A stretch of 64,000 nt of DNA from Micrasema longulum (Eukaryota; Arthropoda; Insecta; Trichoptera; Brachycentridae). Each line of letters opens with the position of its first letter. Position 1 is the first letter of the stretch. The DNA lies in contig JAGVSM010004551.1 in assembly GCA_022494885.1 (NCBI GenBank), positions 62,001-126,000 of the forward strand. Reading direction: 5' to 3'. Below are positions 43,261 to 53,867 of the stretch, piece by piece. The notes beneath the pieces are model-generated. The model saw nothing but the letters and a program-made list of their open reading frames with translations. It ran no database searches and was not told the origin of the DNA. The translations under genes were made by a program, and so were the position numbers.

Positions 43261-43426
43261 ATGTAGGTAGAAACAAGATATGTACAGACTTATATGAATT
43301 GCAATATTTAAAAATGTAAATTATGTACTTAATATGATATATCGTAGCCTCAATTTTAAAATCAGAAAAAATAAAATGTAATTCTGCTCACTTGGAAATA
43401 TCTTAGACATTGGCACTCTTTGAACT

Positions 43427-43680
43427 GTGTATTTTGCTCGTTTTCACTCAGTGGTAACCTATGATATCGTGGGCTGGGGAGGTTGCACGGGGTCTATCAT
43501 GAACCATCTAATAAATGTACAAACATTAATACTAAGAGTGATGCTGCGTTGTCCCCCCACTTTTCCATCTGAGACATTGTTCCAATTCATGAAGGTACTG
43601 GACATTAGACAATATTTGCATAGAGATATTGCGTGGATTAATATACTAGTAAGCGTGTTGTCCAAATGTTTATTGAAATA
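43427..43680 (+). pseudogene. LINE post-palm fragment, cut by a MITE
   Basis: The frame reads FARFHSVVTYDIVGWGGCTG, NHLINVQTLILRVMLR and LFQFMKVLDIRQYL, matching the SxxTYGIxxWGG block. It is followed at 43681 by the MITE, after which the LINE frame is lost. Confidence 0.7.
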
Positions 43681-44022
43681 TACAGGCTGTTCATTAAACC
43701 CTGTCACATCCAAAACCACGATGGTCAGTATGAGCAAGAAGACATATTGGCAGATTAAAATCAATTTTTAGAACAAATAAAATTTTAAAAAAATAAATTT
43801 AAAAAAAAACTAATGGTTGCTTACTTCTGCAGCGAAGGGGGGAATTGCGTGACCGCACTCCCCTCGCTTCTCCTCTGCAGAAGTAAGCAACTATTTGTTT
43901 TTAAAAAAAATATTAAAAAAACAAAATTTGTTCTTAATATTTTTAAAATATTCTAATATGTCTTCTTGCCCATACTGATCATCATGGTTTCGGAAGTGAC
44001 ACAGTTTAAAGAACGTCCTGTA
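43681..44022. mobile_element. Tc1/mariner-type MITE
   Basis: The start TACAGGCTGTTCATTAAACC is complementary to the end GGTTT...AAAGAACGTCCTGTA, with TA at both edges as expected for TA target duplication. Inverted similarity extends inward (TGTCACATCC against GGAAGTGACA; TGAGCAAGAAGACATATTGG against AATATGTCTTCTTGCCCATA). A central GC-rich hairpin CTTACTTCTGCAG/CTGCAGAAGTAAG lies at 43828-43889. It is about 340 bp with no transposase. The frames at 43459-43771 that run into it are chance read-through. Confidence 0.8.
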
Positions 44023-45980
44023 TGTATGTTTGTTTGATAATATTTAATTGTTATTTTTGCTTTTATTTAATTATGTACAAGCTTTCTCTTTCCATTATGT
44101 TGTATCGCAACTCAACACAGGGCCCATGGCCTCATAGAGTTTGGGATACGTTATTTTTTTTTGTAATATATATGTATTTGCATAAATAAATAAACTTAGA
44201 ATGTAAGTTGATTATTTTGTGTCCTTATTTCTGGTAATACCCTTTTGTAAATTTGTATAACGGATATTTAGTCAAATGGGGACGAATAACAATTTGAATT
44301 CGACGCGACGGCGACGTCTTAATTCACTAAGAGGTACACGATCACGTCTTTAATAATAATAAAACCGCAACTACGCATAACCGGAAAATTCGAGACGTTT
44401 TCATGATCTTATTTAAATACTGAAGCACGAGATTACTCGTTTCTTTAAGGGCGTGAAAGGAAGATCGCTGAAAATGGTTATTTGTGTAAAGTAATTTACC
44501 ATAACACCTCACTGTTTCTCCACCTCCACTCTAGTGGAGAGAGAATACTCACAATGCGTATTATTTCAGTCCTGAAACCCAGAGATCCGTCCTGAAATAT
44601 TTTCGTTCAAACATATCAGAAAACTTGTCATAAAGAAGGTTTATTTCTTGTCTCGCGCCATCGCGAAATGGGTTGAATCTTAGATTCAAAAGCTTCGAGT
44701 AATTTTTTGAAGATGACGGATCTTAAATCTCCAGGTTTTTCGATATCATAAAGTATACAAGAAGTATTGTATTGCGTAAGAAATAAATTATATGGTTGAA
44801 TCCTTGTATGAGAAGAACTATCGTTATATGTTGGATAAAACGAACCGTTGTAATATGCAGTAAAAAAATTCTGAGGGGAATAAGATTGTGGCAAAAAAAG
44901 CAAATTTAAATTTAAAAAATGTTTTTTAAACTAAACTTTTGCGGCCTTGAATGCACGGATGGTTCGAAACTGATTCCCGGTGAAAACTCAAGAAAAAAAT
45001 AAAACTTTTTTATTTTTGCGTAATTGGGCTTTCTGATCTGTTGTCGTGCAATAAAACAAATCGTAAATATACAATATTAAAAAAATATTGATCAAAAGAA
45101 AAAGAGAGTAAATTTTAAGTTACTTTATACATTTTTTCATTACATTTCAGTAGAGACTGGTATTGCATTCAGATTTCATAATATACGAAACATTTTAATT
45201 AAAATTCTTTGCATCCGATTTTCACTAAACGATATTTTAGTACATAAAAATATGTAAATAAATACATGTATTGGTTTATTAATATACACGGCACGCAGAG
45301 CCTTTTACTTTAAAAATATAAATATCAAAAATAATATAAACACTTTAACAATATAATGTGAAAAACTAAAAAATTAAATTGACAAGTATTATGTTACATA
45401 AATACTATATATATATAACACAGTTGTTTTGTTTAAAGAACATATTGAGATATAAAAAAATAGTTAAACAATGTGTGCAGATAAAATTTTAAAAGGAAAA
45501 GAAATTTTTTTTTTTTTTAAAGAGGTACGAAATACAAGTATATTAAATATAATAAAATTCTTTTGTCACAAAAAAAATAAAAAAATTGTAATAACAATAA
45601 TAATTAAAGTAATTAAAAAAAATAAGTATACATGTAAATATAGTACACAATAGTACCCATGCAAAAGTAAACATAGAAAGCACTTTAATCTAAAAAATGT
45701 TAATTACCGTTTACCATCTTTGAAATGATTAAATAGAGTTGATTTATATAAGCTATACTTTATGTGAAAAATATCAACAACGTCGGAATAGTTATTGCCG
45801 AGTACATGGAGTCGATTCAGAAAAGCATTGTATGAGAATACTGTATGGACAAAGTATTGATGATTTTTAATGGTACTTTTGATTATATAACTGAGTGAGA
45901 TACGAAATATGCAAAATAGTTGTCTAAAAATAATGCGATCTAGATGCTAAATATTCAATATTTACATTTAAAATTGACAA
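44023..45980. other. AT-rich interval; LINE-type tail near 44090-44190
   Basis: At 44090-44190, CATTATGTTGTATCGCAACTCAAC and AATAAATAAAC echo the tail at 7.13 kb. The rest holds a 91-codon minus frame (44628-44903) with no recognised domain, a CpG-richer patch near 44280-44420 and, at 45460-45660, low-complexity A/T DNA. No gene is recognised. Confidence 0.4.
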
Positions 45981-45981
45981 G

Positions 45982-46210
45982 CGCCGCGCTGTAGCGCAGT
46001 TGGTTAGATGGACATTTGTGAAACTAATGTTGCAGTTCCATTCTTGCCAATTGCGATAAAAAGTCCCGGAAAGACTTCTTTCTCAATTAATCTAGGTGTT
46101 GTGGTGTTTTTTCATATCATCTTCCCATGTCCATTCTTTCCCACCTGCTGATAAACCTTTAATATAGAAACATAGCGGGTTAGTAGGTTGATTTTTTTTC
46201 TTATAACTCT
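45982..46210 (+). mobile_element. tRNA-derived SINE-3, copy 2
   Basis: The head GCTGTAGCGCAGTTGGTTAG contains an A box (TAGCGCAGTTGG at 45992-46003). The B-box region is decayed. The body has CTCAATTAATCTAGGTG and TTTCCCACCTGCTGATAAACC, matching the inverse copy in the hAT at 15.5 kb. The T-rich end is near 46195-46205. Confidence 0.65.
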
Positions 46211-46329
46211 GTGTCCAGGTGGTTTAATAATACAGTCCAGCGAATAGAAACAAAACCCCTAATGACTCTTTTTAACTCATTAGCGGCTATTAGCTAAAAA
46301 TTCAAAAAAAAAATTAGCCGAGTGGAGAT

Positions 46330-46460
46330 CCGCCTCATTGTGCAGTGGCTAGCGCGTACAAAGTGGTGCAGGGCACTGCATTGCTAAACCAAACTCATCG
46401 TATTTTATGGCAAGGCAATCAGTCTTACATTTCAGGCGCCAGTCCTATGAAATATTCATT
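46330..46460 (-). mobile_element. SINE-2 relic, minus strand
   Basis: GGTGCAGGGCACTGCATTG, CAGTCTTACATTTCAGGCGC and CAGTCCTATGAAATATTC are the inverse of SINE-2 body blocks (GCAGTGCCCTATGCGCC; GAATATTTCATAGTCCCTGG). The head is not recognisable. Confidence 0.5.
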
Positions 46461-46914
46461 AGGAACTATTCATAATCGCTACATTTTTTTTGGATAGTAA
46501 GACGTATTTTTTTACTCTGAAAATGTAACCAAAAATTGAGGTGCATCTTATGGTCCGATGCATCTTATCATCCAAAACATTTTTATTTTCTAAAAGTTGA
46601 TAATTAAATTTTAGGGTGTGTCTTATGGTTTGCAAAATACGTTGTCTAAAAACAAGGTCCTGGGTTTTATTCTTTGCAATATAGAAGTGAAGCTTTGATA
46701 TTAAAGATTGTCTAAATTGCAATATTTCATAGTCCTGATATTGCACCCCTATAAATGCACTCTTGGTTGTGGATAAGAGAACGATAACGTTTTTTTTTAT
46801 AATATGTAATAAATTTTGATGTCAGAAAGGAAAAAGTTTACAAGCGAAATGTGGCAGTTTTACGGAAGAGCCAATTAAAGATTTTCTTTTTAATTAATGA
46901 AGAATTTCGTTAAT
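46461..46914. other. Interval without recognised feature
   Basis: A 95-codon minus frame (46459-46746) has no domain. A further ATATTTCATAGTCCTGATATT near 46722 may be another SINE-2 scrap. Confidence 0.35.
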
Positions 46915-47400
46915 GTTAGTAAGCATTTGTATTTAATCACTTCCTGACTTTTAGTGTTTATCAGTTTCAAACAAATGTTTGTATTTGACCACTAACTGAC
47001 TTTTAATGTGTACCGGTTTCGAAACTAATAAATATTCAAATATTTTTTCAATACAGCCCGCTTGTTAATTTACAAATTAACCAATCTTGTAACGTTCAAC
47101 CTCTTAGTTCCGCCCTCCCTTATCTTCAGCCCTATAAACATACCGCTTAATATTATTAACTTAATTTTAGTGCATGTTCAGATATGTTGGTGTTTGCATT
47201 CCCTTCAACTCTTCATGGAATTTATGTATTTTTTCGTAATACTACGGTGTTGGTGAAGATGAAAGTGTATTTAAGTGTTTGCATGTTGGTGTAGTGAGTG
47301 TTCTGACAAAGAAACGGGTACGTCTCAAAACAGGTAGACATTAAACTTCAGTAAGTAGTTAAATACAAATATTTCCCGACATTAATTAGAATGTTGGACC
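46915..47400. mobile_element. HHR-1, partial tandem tails plus inverted end
   Basis: Two partial minus-orientation tails lie side by side (AATCACTTCCTGACTTTTAG, then GACCACTAACTGACTTTTAA with TACCGGTTTCGAAAC). A plus-orientation end follows (GCATGTTGGTGTAGTGAG, motif at 47299, tail TTCAGTAAGTAGTTAAATAC). The left motifs are truncated after the GAAA box. Confidence 0.6.
47299..47340 (+). ncRNA. Hammerhead motif, decayed
   Basis: CTGACAA, stem II GAAACG/CGTCTC with GGTA, AAAA in place of GAAA, ACAGGTA, GAC. At least three core or stem changes are present, so it is inactive by expectation. Confidence 0.5.
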
Positions 47401-47799
47401 CGAAAGTAAATGGTTTGAACAAAAATAAGAAGAGTTTCGTATTTTTAATTTTGATTTGAATCGTGTAGAAATCGCGCCAAAATAGTAGGCATGTATGAGA
47501 CTTTTTTATTCATTAAACATGTGTATTTTTTCCCTTTCCACCGTCGATTTGTGTGATTTGTTATTATCGGTATATTTTCTAATTTTAATAAAAATAAAAA
47601 TCATGGTTTATTAGCAAAAATAACAATTTCTTTATCTACTACATTCACACTTAGGTAATAGATTTTTCTAGATCATATCTAGTCTTCCTAACTAGGTACA
47701 ACCTGTTTTAAGGCAGACATTTTTATGCAAACAACATAACTACCTACTAGTTAATTTATTATACAGTTGTACAATATAAATTTATACCATTTATTATTT

Positions 47800-48060
47800 A
47801 AGGGTGTTTTTGAGTAAATTTTTCTTTGTCTAAACCCAGTAACCAATTTTTTACAAATTTATTTAATTAAATCCGGGTCATGGCTTTGCAATTTTCAGGT
47901 AAAATATTGAATATTTTGGGGCCCAGAAACCTGAAACTTCTTTGCCTGAACTCAGAGTTTGTGATAGACCCCATGACCCATTCTCTAGTTTGACTGTTGG
48001 TAGTGTGAGATTGTTCCTTTTGGGGTTTTGTAGAATAATTTACTTTCACAAACATTATTA
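47800..48060 (-). pseudogene. LINE C-terminal fragment
   Basis: The minus strand reads REWVMGSITNSEFRQRSFRF, LGPKIFNILPENCKAMTRI, an in-frame stop, then NKFVKNWLLGLDKEKF. This is the RSFxxxGPKxxNxLPxxxK...KxxLL C-terminal pattern. The fragment is short. Confidence 0.6.
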
Positions 48061-49290
48061 TTTTAAAAATTGCCTTAATTATATCTAAGATCTAAATTTA
48101 AAATTCACCTTTAATTTTTTTGTTATTAATGGTATATTTTCTATTTTTTTGATATTATAATTACTATTTATTTTTTTAAGCAGCATTTGATGAAAAAAAA
48201 TATATATATAAAAAAGATGATCCTGCATAAACACAGAAGTTTTCTTGTTAGTCGGGATCTGAAACAACGAACTTTTGTACGTTTTAAAACCGTGAAATAA
48301 ACAATTATTATCATCATGTTTTTATAAAATATTTAAATATTCTTACCAGCGTTAATTTGTACCCCGCGCCGTGATGACATTTGTAGAGTATCTATATCAA
48401 GTTCGCCGAATATATTTACTCGTGACAAGAAAATTTTACTCATCCCAGTTGTTCGAATTGACCCCCTTGTTTCTATTGACGTCACTGTAATGTAAAGTGT
48501 ATGGAGAATTTGAGCTACGGACGTACTATATGAGGTCTAGTTTGTCCGAATGAAACTCACTCAGCTAATACGATGTTGGATCGTAAACAGTGTTGGCCTC
48601 CGCTAACATTTATATATGTATATCACGTTGCTTGCATAATACAGGCAAGTTTTGCTGCTTCCATATTTCATATCGATTCAATAATAAACATTTATATGCA
48701 AATATTAGATATTGGATCTTCTTGGATCTGGATTGGTTTGCAGAAAAGTCCTGCATCTCGTCCTCCATTGGTCTCTATTCTTTGCCGCCCTCTTCAACTC
48801 GATATATGAATTTGTATGTTCGTTTTGAATTAACGTACGCGTATTGTCATAACTCTTATTTTTTATTGTTGACATTACACTGTATTCACTGCATTTTGTG
48901 GTTACTTACCGTATCGTATGGGACTCGTTGCACATTATGCATTCAGTGTATATTAATTAAATTTTAAAATAAAATGTTTTTTTTTTCAGAATAAGGTTTA
49001 GAAATTTACCACACATTATTAAAAAATACAATTTATAACATTTTTTGACTTACCTAAATATTTACAAAAAGGTTTCGAAAGTAGATATAAATAATTTATT
49101 TTTATTTTATTTTTTATAATCAAATTCTAACCAAACTCTTTCTTGTACCACATTTCAATATAATAACAAGCTTATTTTTTATGTTTACTTACGCACCCAC
49201 ACACACGCACCATCTTCCTCATTTATTCACCCATTCACACAAATGAATTTTATTTTATTTGCTAATCATATAATACGAAATGTTTTGTTT
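48061..49290. other. Interval with unrecognised frames
   Basis: Overlapping plus-strand frames of 78 and 125 codons (48573-48809, 48590-48967) encode hydrophobic, Cys-rich products without a recognised domain. The patch is slightly less AT-rich than its flanks. I cannot tell relic from chance. Confidence 0.3.
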
Positions 49291-49294
49291 TTTA

Positions 49295-50110
49295 TTTATT
49301 TTATTTTATTTGGAAAATCAACAGTTCTACATACATATTTTTAGTAAACAAACAGATATAATGTATAAACTCAGAACTAATAACAGATTTCCACATAGTA
49401 TACAAAATTAGTAAAGAAAATATATTACATTTCAAATAAATACATACAATTTATACATATAAAAATGTTATTTTCATGTAGTCAATAATCAAAGATTTTT
49501 TAAATATTTATTTTAAGAACATTAAGTTACTGTTAATTGGGCGGGATAAGAACAAAAATGCTTGAAGAGAGGATAAGGAAGGGAGGGGAGATGTACATAT
49601 TTATTATTATAATGTCTACTAAGTTACATAATACATTTTTAGTGTAAATTTTAAATCTGACAGAGTGATGTTTGTGTGATCTATATTTTTAAATTTTGTA
49701 TTGTACATTGAAAAAGTCCTACGAAAAAAAGCATTTTTAACATACGATGTTTTACTTATTGGTACATGAAACAGGTGGTACCGTCTACAAATCCTGGCTG
49801 GCACATGTATTGTTATTAAACTAAGTAGTTCTGTACAGTCAACAATTCCTGTCATAATTTTGTAAAGTAGTAGTTGGTCCGCACACACTCTGCGGTATTG
49901 TAGAGAAATGATTCCATGGAAGGTGGAGGCAGTGAGAGTAGATATATAAGAAATACCGGTTTTGTATTTAAGGTACTTTATAAATTTGTTTTGAATATTT
50001 TATATTTTACTTATATATATGGCATACTGGGGATTCCTTATCTGAGAGGCGTATTCCAAATGGCTTTTGACAAATGTATAAAATAATGAAATTAGGGCCT
50101 TTGGATTATC
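49295..50110 (-). pseudogene. LINE 3' end, older twin of 62.3 kb
   Basis: Starting from about 50100 the minus strand reads ISLFYTFVKSHLEYASQI and IQNKFIKYLKYKTG. The frame at 49888-49619 follows: CADQLLLYKIMTGIVDCTEL, RYHLFHVPISKTSY and FSMYNTKFKNIDHTNI, to a stop. The 3' UTR runs to an (AAAAT)n-type tail near 49300. The last ~510 bp is nearly identical to 62330-62842. It is a Jockey-group LINE, 5'-truncated. Confidence 0.8.
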
Positions 50111-50344
50111 AAAGTTTATTATGTTTTGCAAATAATATTACAAATGATATACAAAACTCAATTCGGGTTTTTTTTCAAAAGGATATTTTCAGAGCAACAA
50201 AAAAACAAAGCAAGTTTAACATCTTTATACCGTAATATATCCCAGTAATATAAGAAAAAAAAAATTCCTACGCAAACAAAATAAATATAAATAAACATTT
50301 TCAAGAATGGAAGTAGTAAATCTAGGATTAAGAGAAATAAGGTC

Positions 50345-50460
50345 GTTGACATCATATGCTACGCAGACGATGCAACCATATATATTAACACTCATATAAG
50401 TGAGAGTACATTACACTGTGATCCTTATTTCGAAAAATTGAATATTAAAAGATGCTATAA
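50345..50460 (+). pseudogene. Reverse transcriptase YADD fragment
   Basis: A single frame reads VDIICYADDATIYINTHISE, STLHCDPYFEKLNIKR. CYADDATIYI is the catalytic palm box of a non-LTR reverse transcriptase. No neighbouring motifs are preserved. It cannot be assigned to a clade. Confidence 0.6.
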
Positions 50461-50807
50461 GTCATATCAAATTTAGCATGCACTCACTTTTTTTAAGTCC
50501 AAGATTCGCATCACTCGTACTAACACTTCATTCATTCGCTGTGGGAAAATTTTCGCCAATGCCAAGATTGTTTAGGCTTTACAATAAAACTTCTAAAGAC
50601 AGCTAGGTTGATGTATTCCTACAGCAAAGAAAGTTACACAAAAGAGAAATAATTCGCTCACTTTTTGAAAGATGAAATTTACCGACAGGGCAAAAATGTT
50701 TTGTTTCTTATCTCTCTGAGACAATATTTATTTCTTTGTAAAAATCATATTGTTTCTTATATTATATTGTTTCCAATAAATAACTTACGTTGTTTTGATC
50801 ATACTTT

Positions 50808-50992
50808 TTGAATACTATTTTAATTTGGTAATGTATCAAACAAACGTTTGTTTGAAAATGCACAAACAAACGTTTGTTTGAAAATGTCCTAACGAGACGA
50901 AACGCGTCACAATATACCCTTTGTATATTTTATAAAGTAGAATTACAATCCAATAAACTTGTTTTATTTTGGATACATTACCAAATTAAATA
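50808..50992. mobile_element. PLE-like end with hammerhead-like core and inverted flanks
   Basis: It is flanked by TTTGGTAATGTATC (50815) and its inverse GGATACATTACCAAA (50971). Inside, a 24-26-bp unit containing the palindrome CAAACAAACGTTTGTTTG occurs twice (50830-50884). Then GTCCTAACGAGACGAAACGC with GTC follows, where box I is CTAACGA (G5 lost), GAAA is present and ACGCGT is a palindromic stem III. The tail AATAAACTTGTTTTATTTTGG resembles the HHR-2 tail. Confidence 0.45.
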
Positions 50993-51384
50993 TGGAATTC
51001 TACCAATTATCTGCATACACAATAAATAATATACTAATTTAATGTTTAAAGAAATAAATAAAATTCTTTCCTTTCTTTTCTTTACATGTAAAGAAAGGTT
51101 TTCAGTCTTTGTTTAATGAACAGATTGCTTTTAATAATAGGTATAACCCTGAATAATGTCTGATTATCTTTTTAAAATTGTATTCCTTGGAATTGTATTG
51201 TTTATTTATTATACCTTGTTTTTCTGGAAGGTTATTAAATTGCATCACATGTCATTGTATTTGATTCAAATAAATTTTACTATGTATTTTATTATAATTG
51301 ATTATTATGGCTTGACACGGGCACAGCCTAAAAATCCCAAATAAGTTCACTTATATTTAAAATAGTGTAGTTTTGAATGAATAA

Positions 51385-51930
51385 ATAAATAAAAATATGT
51401 GCATGTATGGTTACGGATGCATTACAAATGTCCCAACTCAACGCGGATTATCTAGCGAGTCGGGGCAAGTTTACAGGCATGTGCCATTCCCGATTGGGTT
51501 GCTTTAAACTGTGTCTCTATCCCTAATAAATTAATGTATGTACAATGTCGGCTTCGTGGTGTAATGGTCAGCATGTTTGCCTACCATGCGAGAGGTCTCG
51601 GGCTCGATTCCCGACAAGGTTGACATGAAATATTTATTTTAAAAAGTATTTTCGCTCTAGAATATTTCATAGTCCCTGGACTGGAACCTGAAGCGTAACA
51701 TTTATCATCTTATCTTCATGTAACAGAAATGATCAAGGTACGTTGCGATTGGTGAGCCAGTGCAGTGCCCTATGCGCCGTTAGGTGCAGAAAGGGAACGA
51801 TGATGATTATGATGACAATTTTATAAATATATAAACAAATTTGAAATAAAAATATTTACCAATCCCTAATGGTTTATTCAAAAACCTGTCGATTGGTTAA
51901 AAAGAAACATTTTGTATGATATTTGCACAC
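51385..51930 (+). repeat. Repeat F, copy 2, split by SINE-2
   Basis: It is co-linear with 24890-25290: GGTTACGGATGCATTACAA, a hairpin arm AACTC/GAGTCGGGG with one mismatch, CTGTGTCTCTATCCCTAATAA, then SINE-2, then CCAATCCCTAATGGTTTATT and CCTGTCGATTGGTTAAAAAG. Confidence 0.6.
51547..51815 (+). mobile_element. tRNA-derived SINE-2, copy 2
   Basis: The head GTCGGCTTCGTGGTGTAATG has the A box TGGTGTAATGG, and GCCTACCATGCGAGAGGTC leads to the B box GGCTCGATTCC (one mismatch). The tRNA-like part is better preserved than in copy 1. The body and (TGA)n tail match copy 1. A short direct repeat ACAAT flanks it (51542-51546 and after 51815), consistent with insertion into repeat F. Confidence 0.85.
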
Positions 51931-52279
51931 CGGTGTAAATTTTTTGTTCGGTTGTATCATGCATTATGAAATAACAATTTAAAGGGAGTGCCACTGTTAA
52001 AATTGCTAACTAGAAAAAACAAATTATTATCCTAACATAAACTATCCATTATCTTCTGATAGACTGCTTTTAGAACAAATTAAGATTGAATTGGTAAACA
52101 ATCACGTCTCTCCATAATGGCAGACAATATTATATCAATACGTGGCCGATAAGAGTCAACAGGAAAAAAAAGGTGTCAAGCAAGACCTACGAAAGTGTCA
52201 CGTATGTTTGAAAATCACTGGAAAATAAAATGTCAAAGAAACTATCATTTGGAATATTAAGTTAAATAATTAAGATAAA

Positions 52280-52787
52280 TTAAGCCATATTTTGAGTTTG
52301 TCTAAATTTTTGTAAACAAGTACTGGATTCAACTCCCTGGAGAGCTGTTAATATTAACATATTACAACAGAGACGAAAACCATTTTCAATAAGGTAATAT
52401 AGAAGTCAAGGCATCTATCTACAGGGCTTATGACCTGTCATTGGCTGGTTCAAGTGGCCACTTTACACCCTGTAACATTCACCATTCTCCCATATTTGAA
52501 CATCCATATTCCTCATATGTTTAGTTTTGTGAAGTAAAAGAGCTGAAACCTTTATTTATGCGGGTCAGACTCATCTAGTTGAATTGTTTCACCTACATAC
52601 TAGGCAACGCCTAAAAATGTTATTTTTTCGATTTCTATACTTCTTCGTGGAACAGGTAGATTTATCAACAATATTTGAGTTTGTCTAAATTTTTGTAGAC
52701 AAGAACGGGATTCAGCTACCTGGGGAGTTGTTAATATTAACATATTACAAAAGAGATGAATAACATTTTTGGGAAGGTAATATAGAA
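52280..52787 (+). repeat. FB-380, 1.3 units (left of LINE insertion)
   Basis: One full unit runs from TTGAGTTTGTCTAAATTTTTG to TTCGTGGAACAGG. A second begins near 52660 and stops at GGTAATATAGAA (52776-52787), where a LINE is inserted. The unit resumes at 53386. Confidence 0.75.
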
Positions 52788-53385
52788 CCCACGTACTGAG
52801 AACTCTTTACAACTCCTTGGTGCGAAGCAACTCGAGTGTCTCGATGATTTGGGGGCCACATGAACTGAAGTACTCTCTTATGATAGAGGAAATCCAAAAG
52901 AAGTTTCTGGGATATCTCTACAAAAGAGAGTGCGGGTATTATCCTTGGCTCCACCCGACCGAGTTTCTCCAGGGTATGCTTGGCTACAACAGTTTAGGGA
53001 CTAGAAGGAATGTGTATTTGACTACACATTTTTATCGTTTGTTGCGCGGTGCGATCGATAATTCTGAGATTATGATGAGCATTGGTTTGCATGTTCCTGA
53101 TAATTACCTAAGACAGCGTCAGCATAGATTGTTTCATGTTCCGATATACAGGACCAACATGCCGATGGTTATGCCTGTTGGAAGGGTTACCGGTATGCTG
53201 AACAACCTCACTCTGGATGTTGATCTGTTCCATGTATCTGAAAGGGTTTTCCGGAGCAGGATTCTCCTACTATTTTGACAATAGTCTCGTTATATATTTT
53301 TTGTGTTTTTATAATATGTACGCATTAAATTTTTGTTTGTAATGTACGTATTATTTATAATAAATTAATTGAATTGAATTGAATT
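52788..53385 (+). mobile_element. Young 5'-truncated LINE inside FB-380
   Basis: It is about 600 bp and ends in a repeated (TTGAA)n tail at 53366-53385. The flanking bases TAATATAGAA (52778-52787) and TAATAGAAG (53386-53394) look like an imperfect target duplication. It is inserted in the second FB-380 unit. Its reading frame is uninterrupted, so the insertion is probably recent. Confidence 0.75.
52790..53278 (+). pseudogene. LINE C-terminal domain, open frame
   Basis: The frame is open from the insertion edge: VLRTLYNSLVRSNSSVSMIW, GPHELKYSLMIEEIQKKFL, YLYKRECGYYPWLHPTEFL, GLHVPDNYLRQRQHRLFHVP and VGRVTGMLNNLTLDVDLF, ending at TGA 53276-53278. The pattern of Y-xSLVRS...IWxP, IExIQKKFLxYL and RLFHVPxxRTN is the thumb and C-terminus of a Jockey-group LINE. 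It has no catalytic domain and cannot act alone. The 153-codon frame from Met 52817 is internal. Confidence 0.85.
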
Positions 53386-53485
53386 TAATAGAAGTCTAGG
53401 AATCTACATGCTTATGAGCTTATGACCTGTCATTGGCTGGTTTAAGTGGCCACTCTACATCCTGTGTAACGTTGACCTTTGTAAC
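53386..53485 (+). repeat. FB-380, continuation right of the LINE
   Basis: GAAGTCTAGGAATCTACATG, GACCTGTCATTGGCTGG and AAGTGGCCACTCTACATCC continue the unit cut at 52787. Confidence 0.7.
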
Positions 53486-53548
53486 GAGTCTATTTAATTA
53501 TAATATTATGTTAATAAAATTTGTATAAAACCACTCACCGACTTATCT

Positions 53549-53589
53549 GTCTACCGGTTTCGAGACGTAATCCGTCTCTTCGTCAGGAC
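53549..53589 (-). ncRNA. Hammerhead ribozyme, type I, core intact
   Basis: On the minus strand: stem I TGTC, CTGACGA, stem II GAGACG/CGTCTC with a GATTA loop, GAAA, ACCGGT, A17, stem I GACA. All invariant core bases and three paired stems are present. With 20327-20366 this is the best candidate for self-cleavage. Confidence 0.85.
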
Positions 53590-53830
53590 AACAACATGCA
53601 AATATCACTACAGACCTTCACCATAGTAGATTTGCAAAAATATAAAATTGACATGCAGGTTAGACACATGCTTCACTACGCCACCACCGAGGGTTAATGA
53701 CTTATGAAGGTAATATTTCAAAAGGATTAACAATCGAAAAAGGAGGAAAAAGGGAGGGGGAGGGTAGGGAGACCATTACAATGAAATATCGAATAATGGA
53801 CTATATTGGAAAGTTACTTGATTAATTAAT

Positions 53831-53867
53831 GGACGAAGAGACGGGTTACGTCTCGAAACCGGTAGAC
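53831..53867 (+). ncRNA. Hammerhead motif, box I truncated
   Basis: It reads GGACGA instead of CTGACGA, followed by an intact stem II GAGACG/CGTCTC, GAAA, ACCGGTA and GAC. The 5' strand of stem I and the start of box I appear replaced by ATTAAT, so it is inactive by expectation. Confidence 0.6.

Noticed and set aside
43459..43764. 101-codon minus frame
   Set aside because: Antisense shadow of the LINE fragment and MITE; no domain.
51547..51620. tRNA-Gly/Glu gene
   Set aside because: Same reason: continuous with the SINE-2 body and TGA tail, with a second copy at 19.9 kb.
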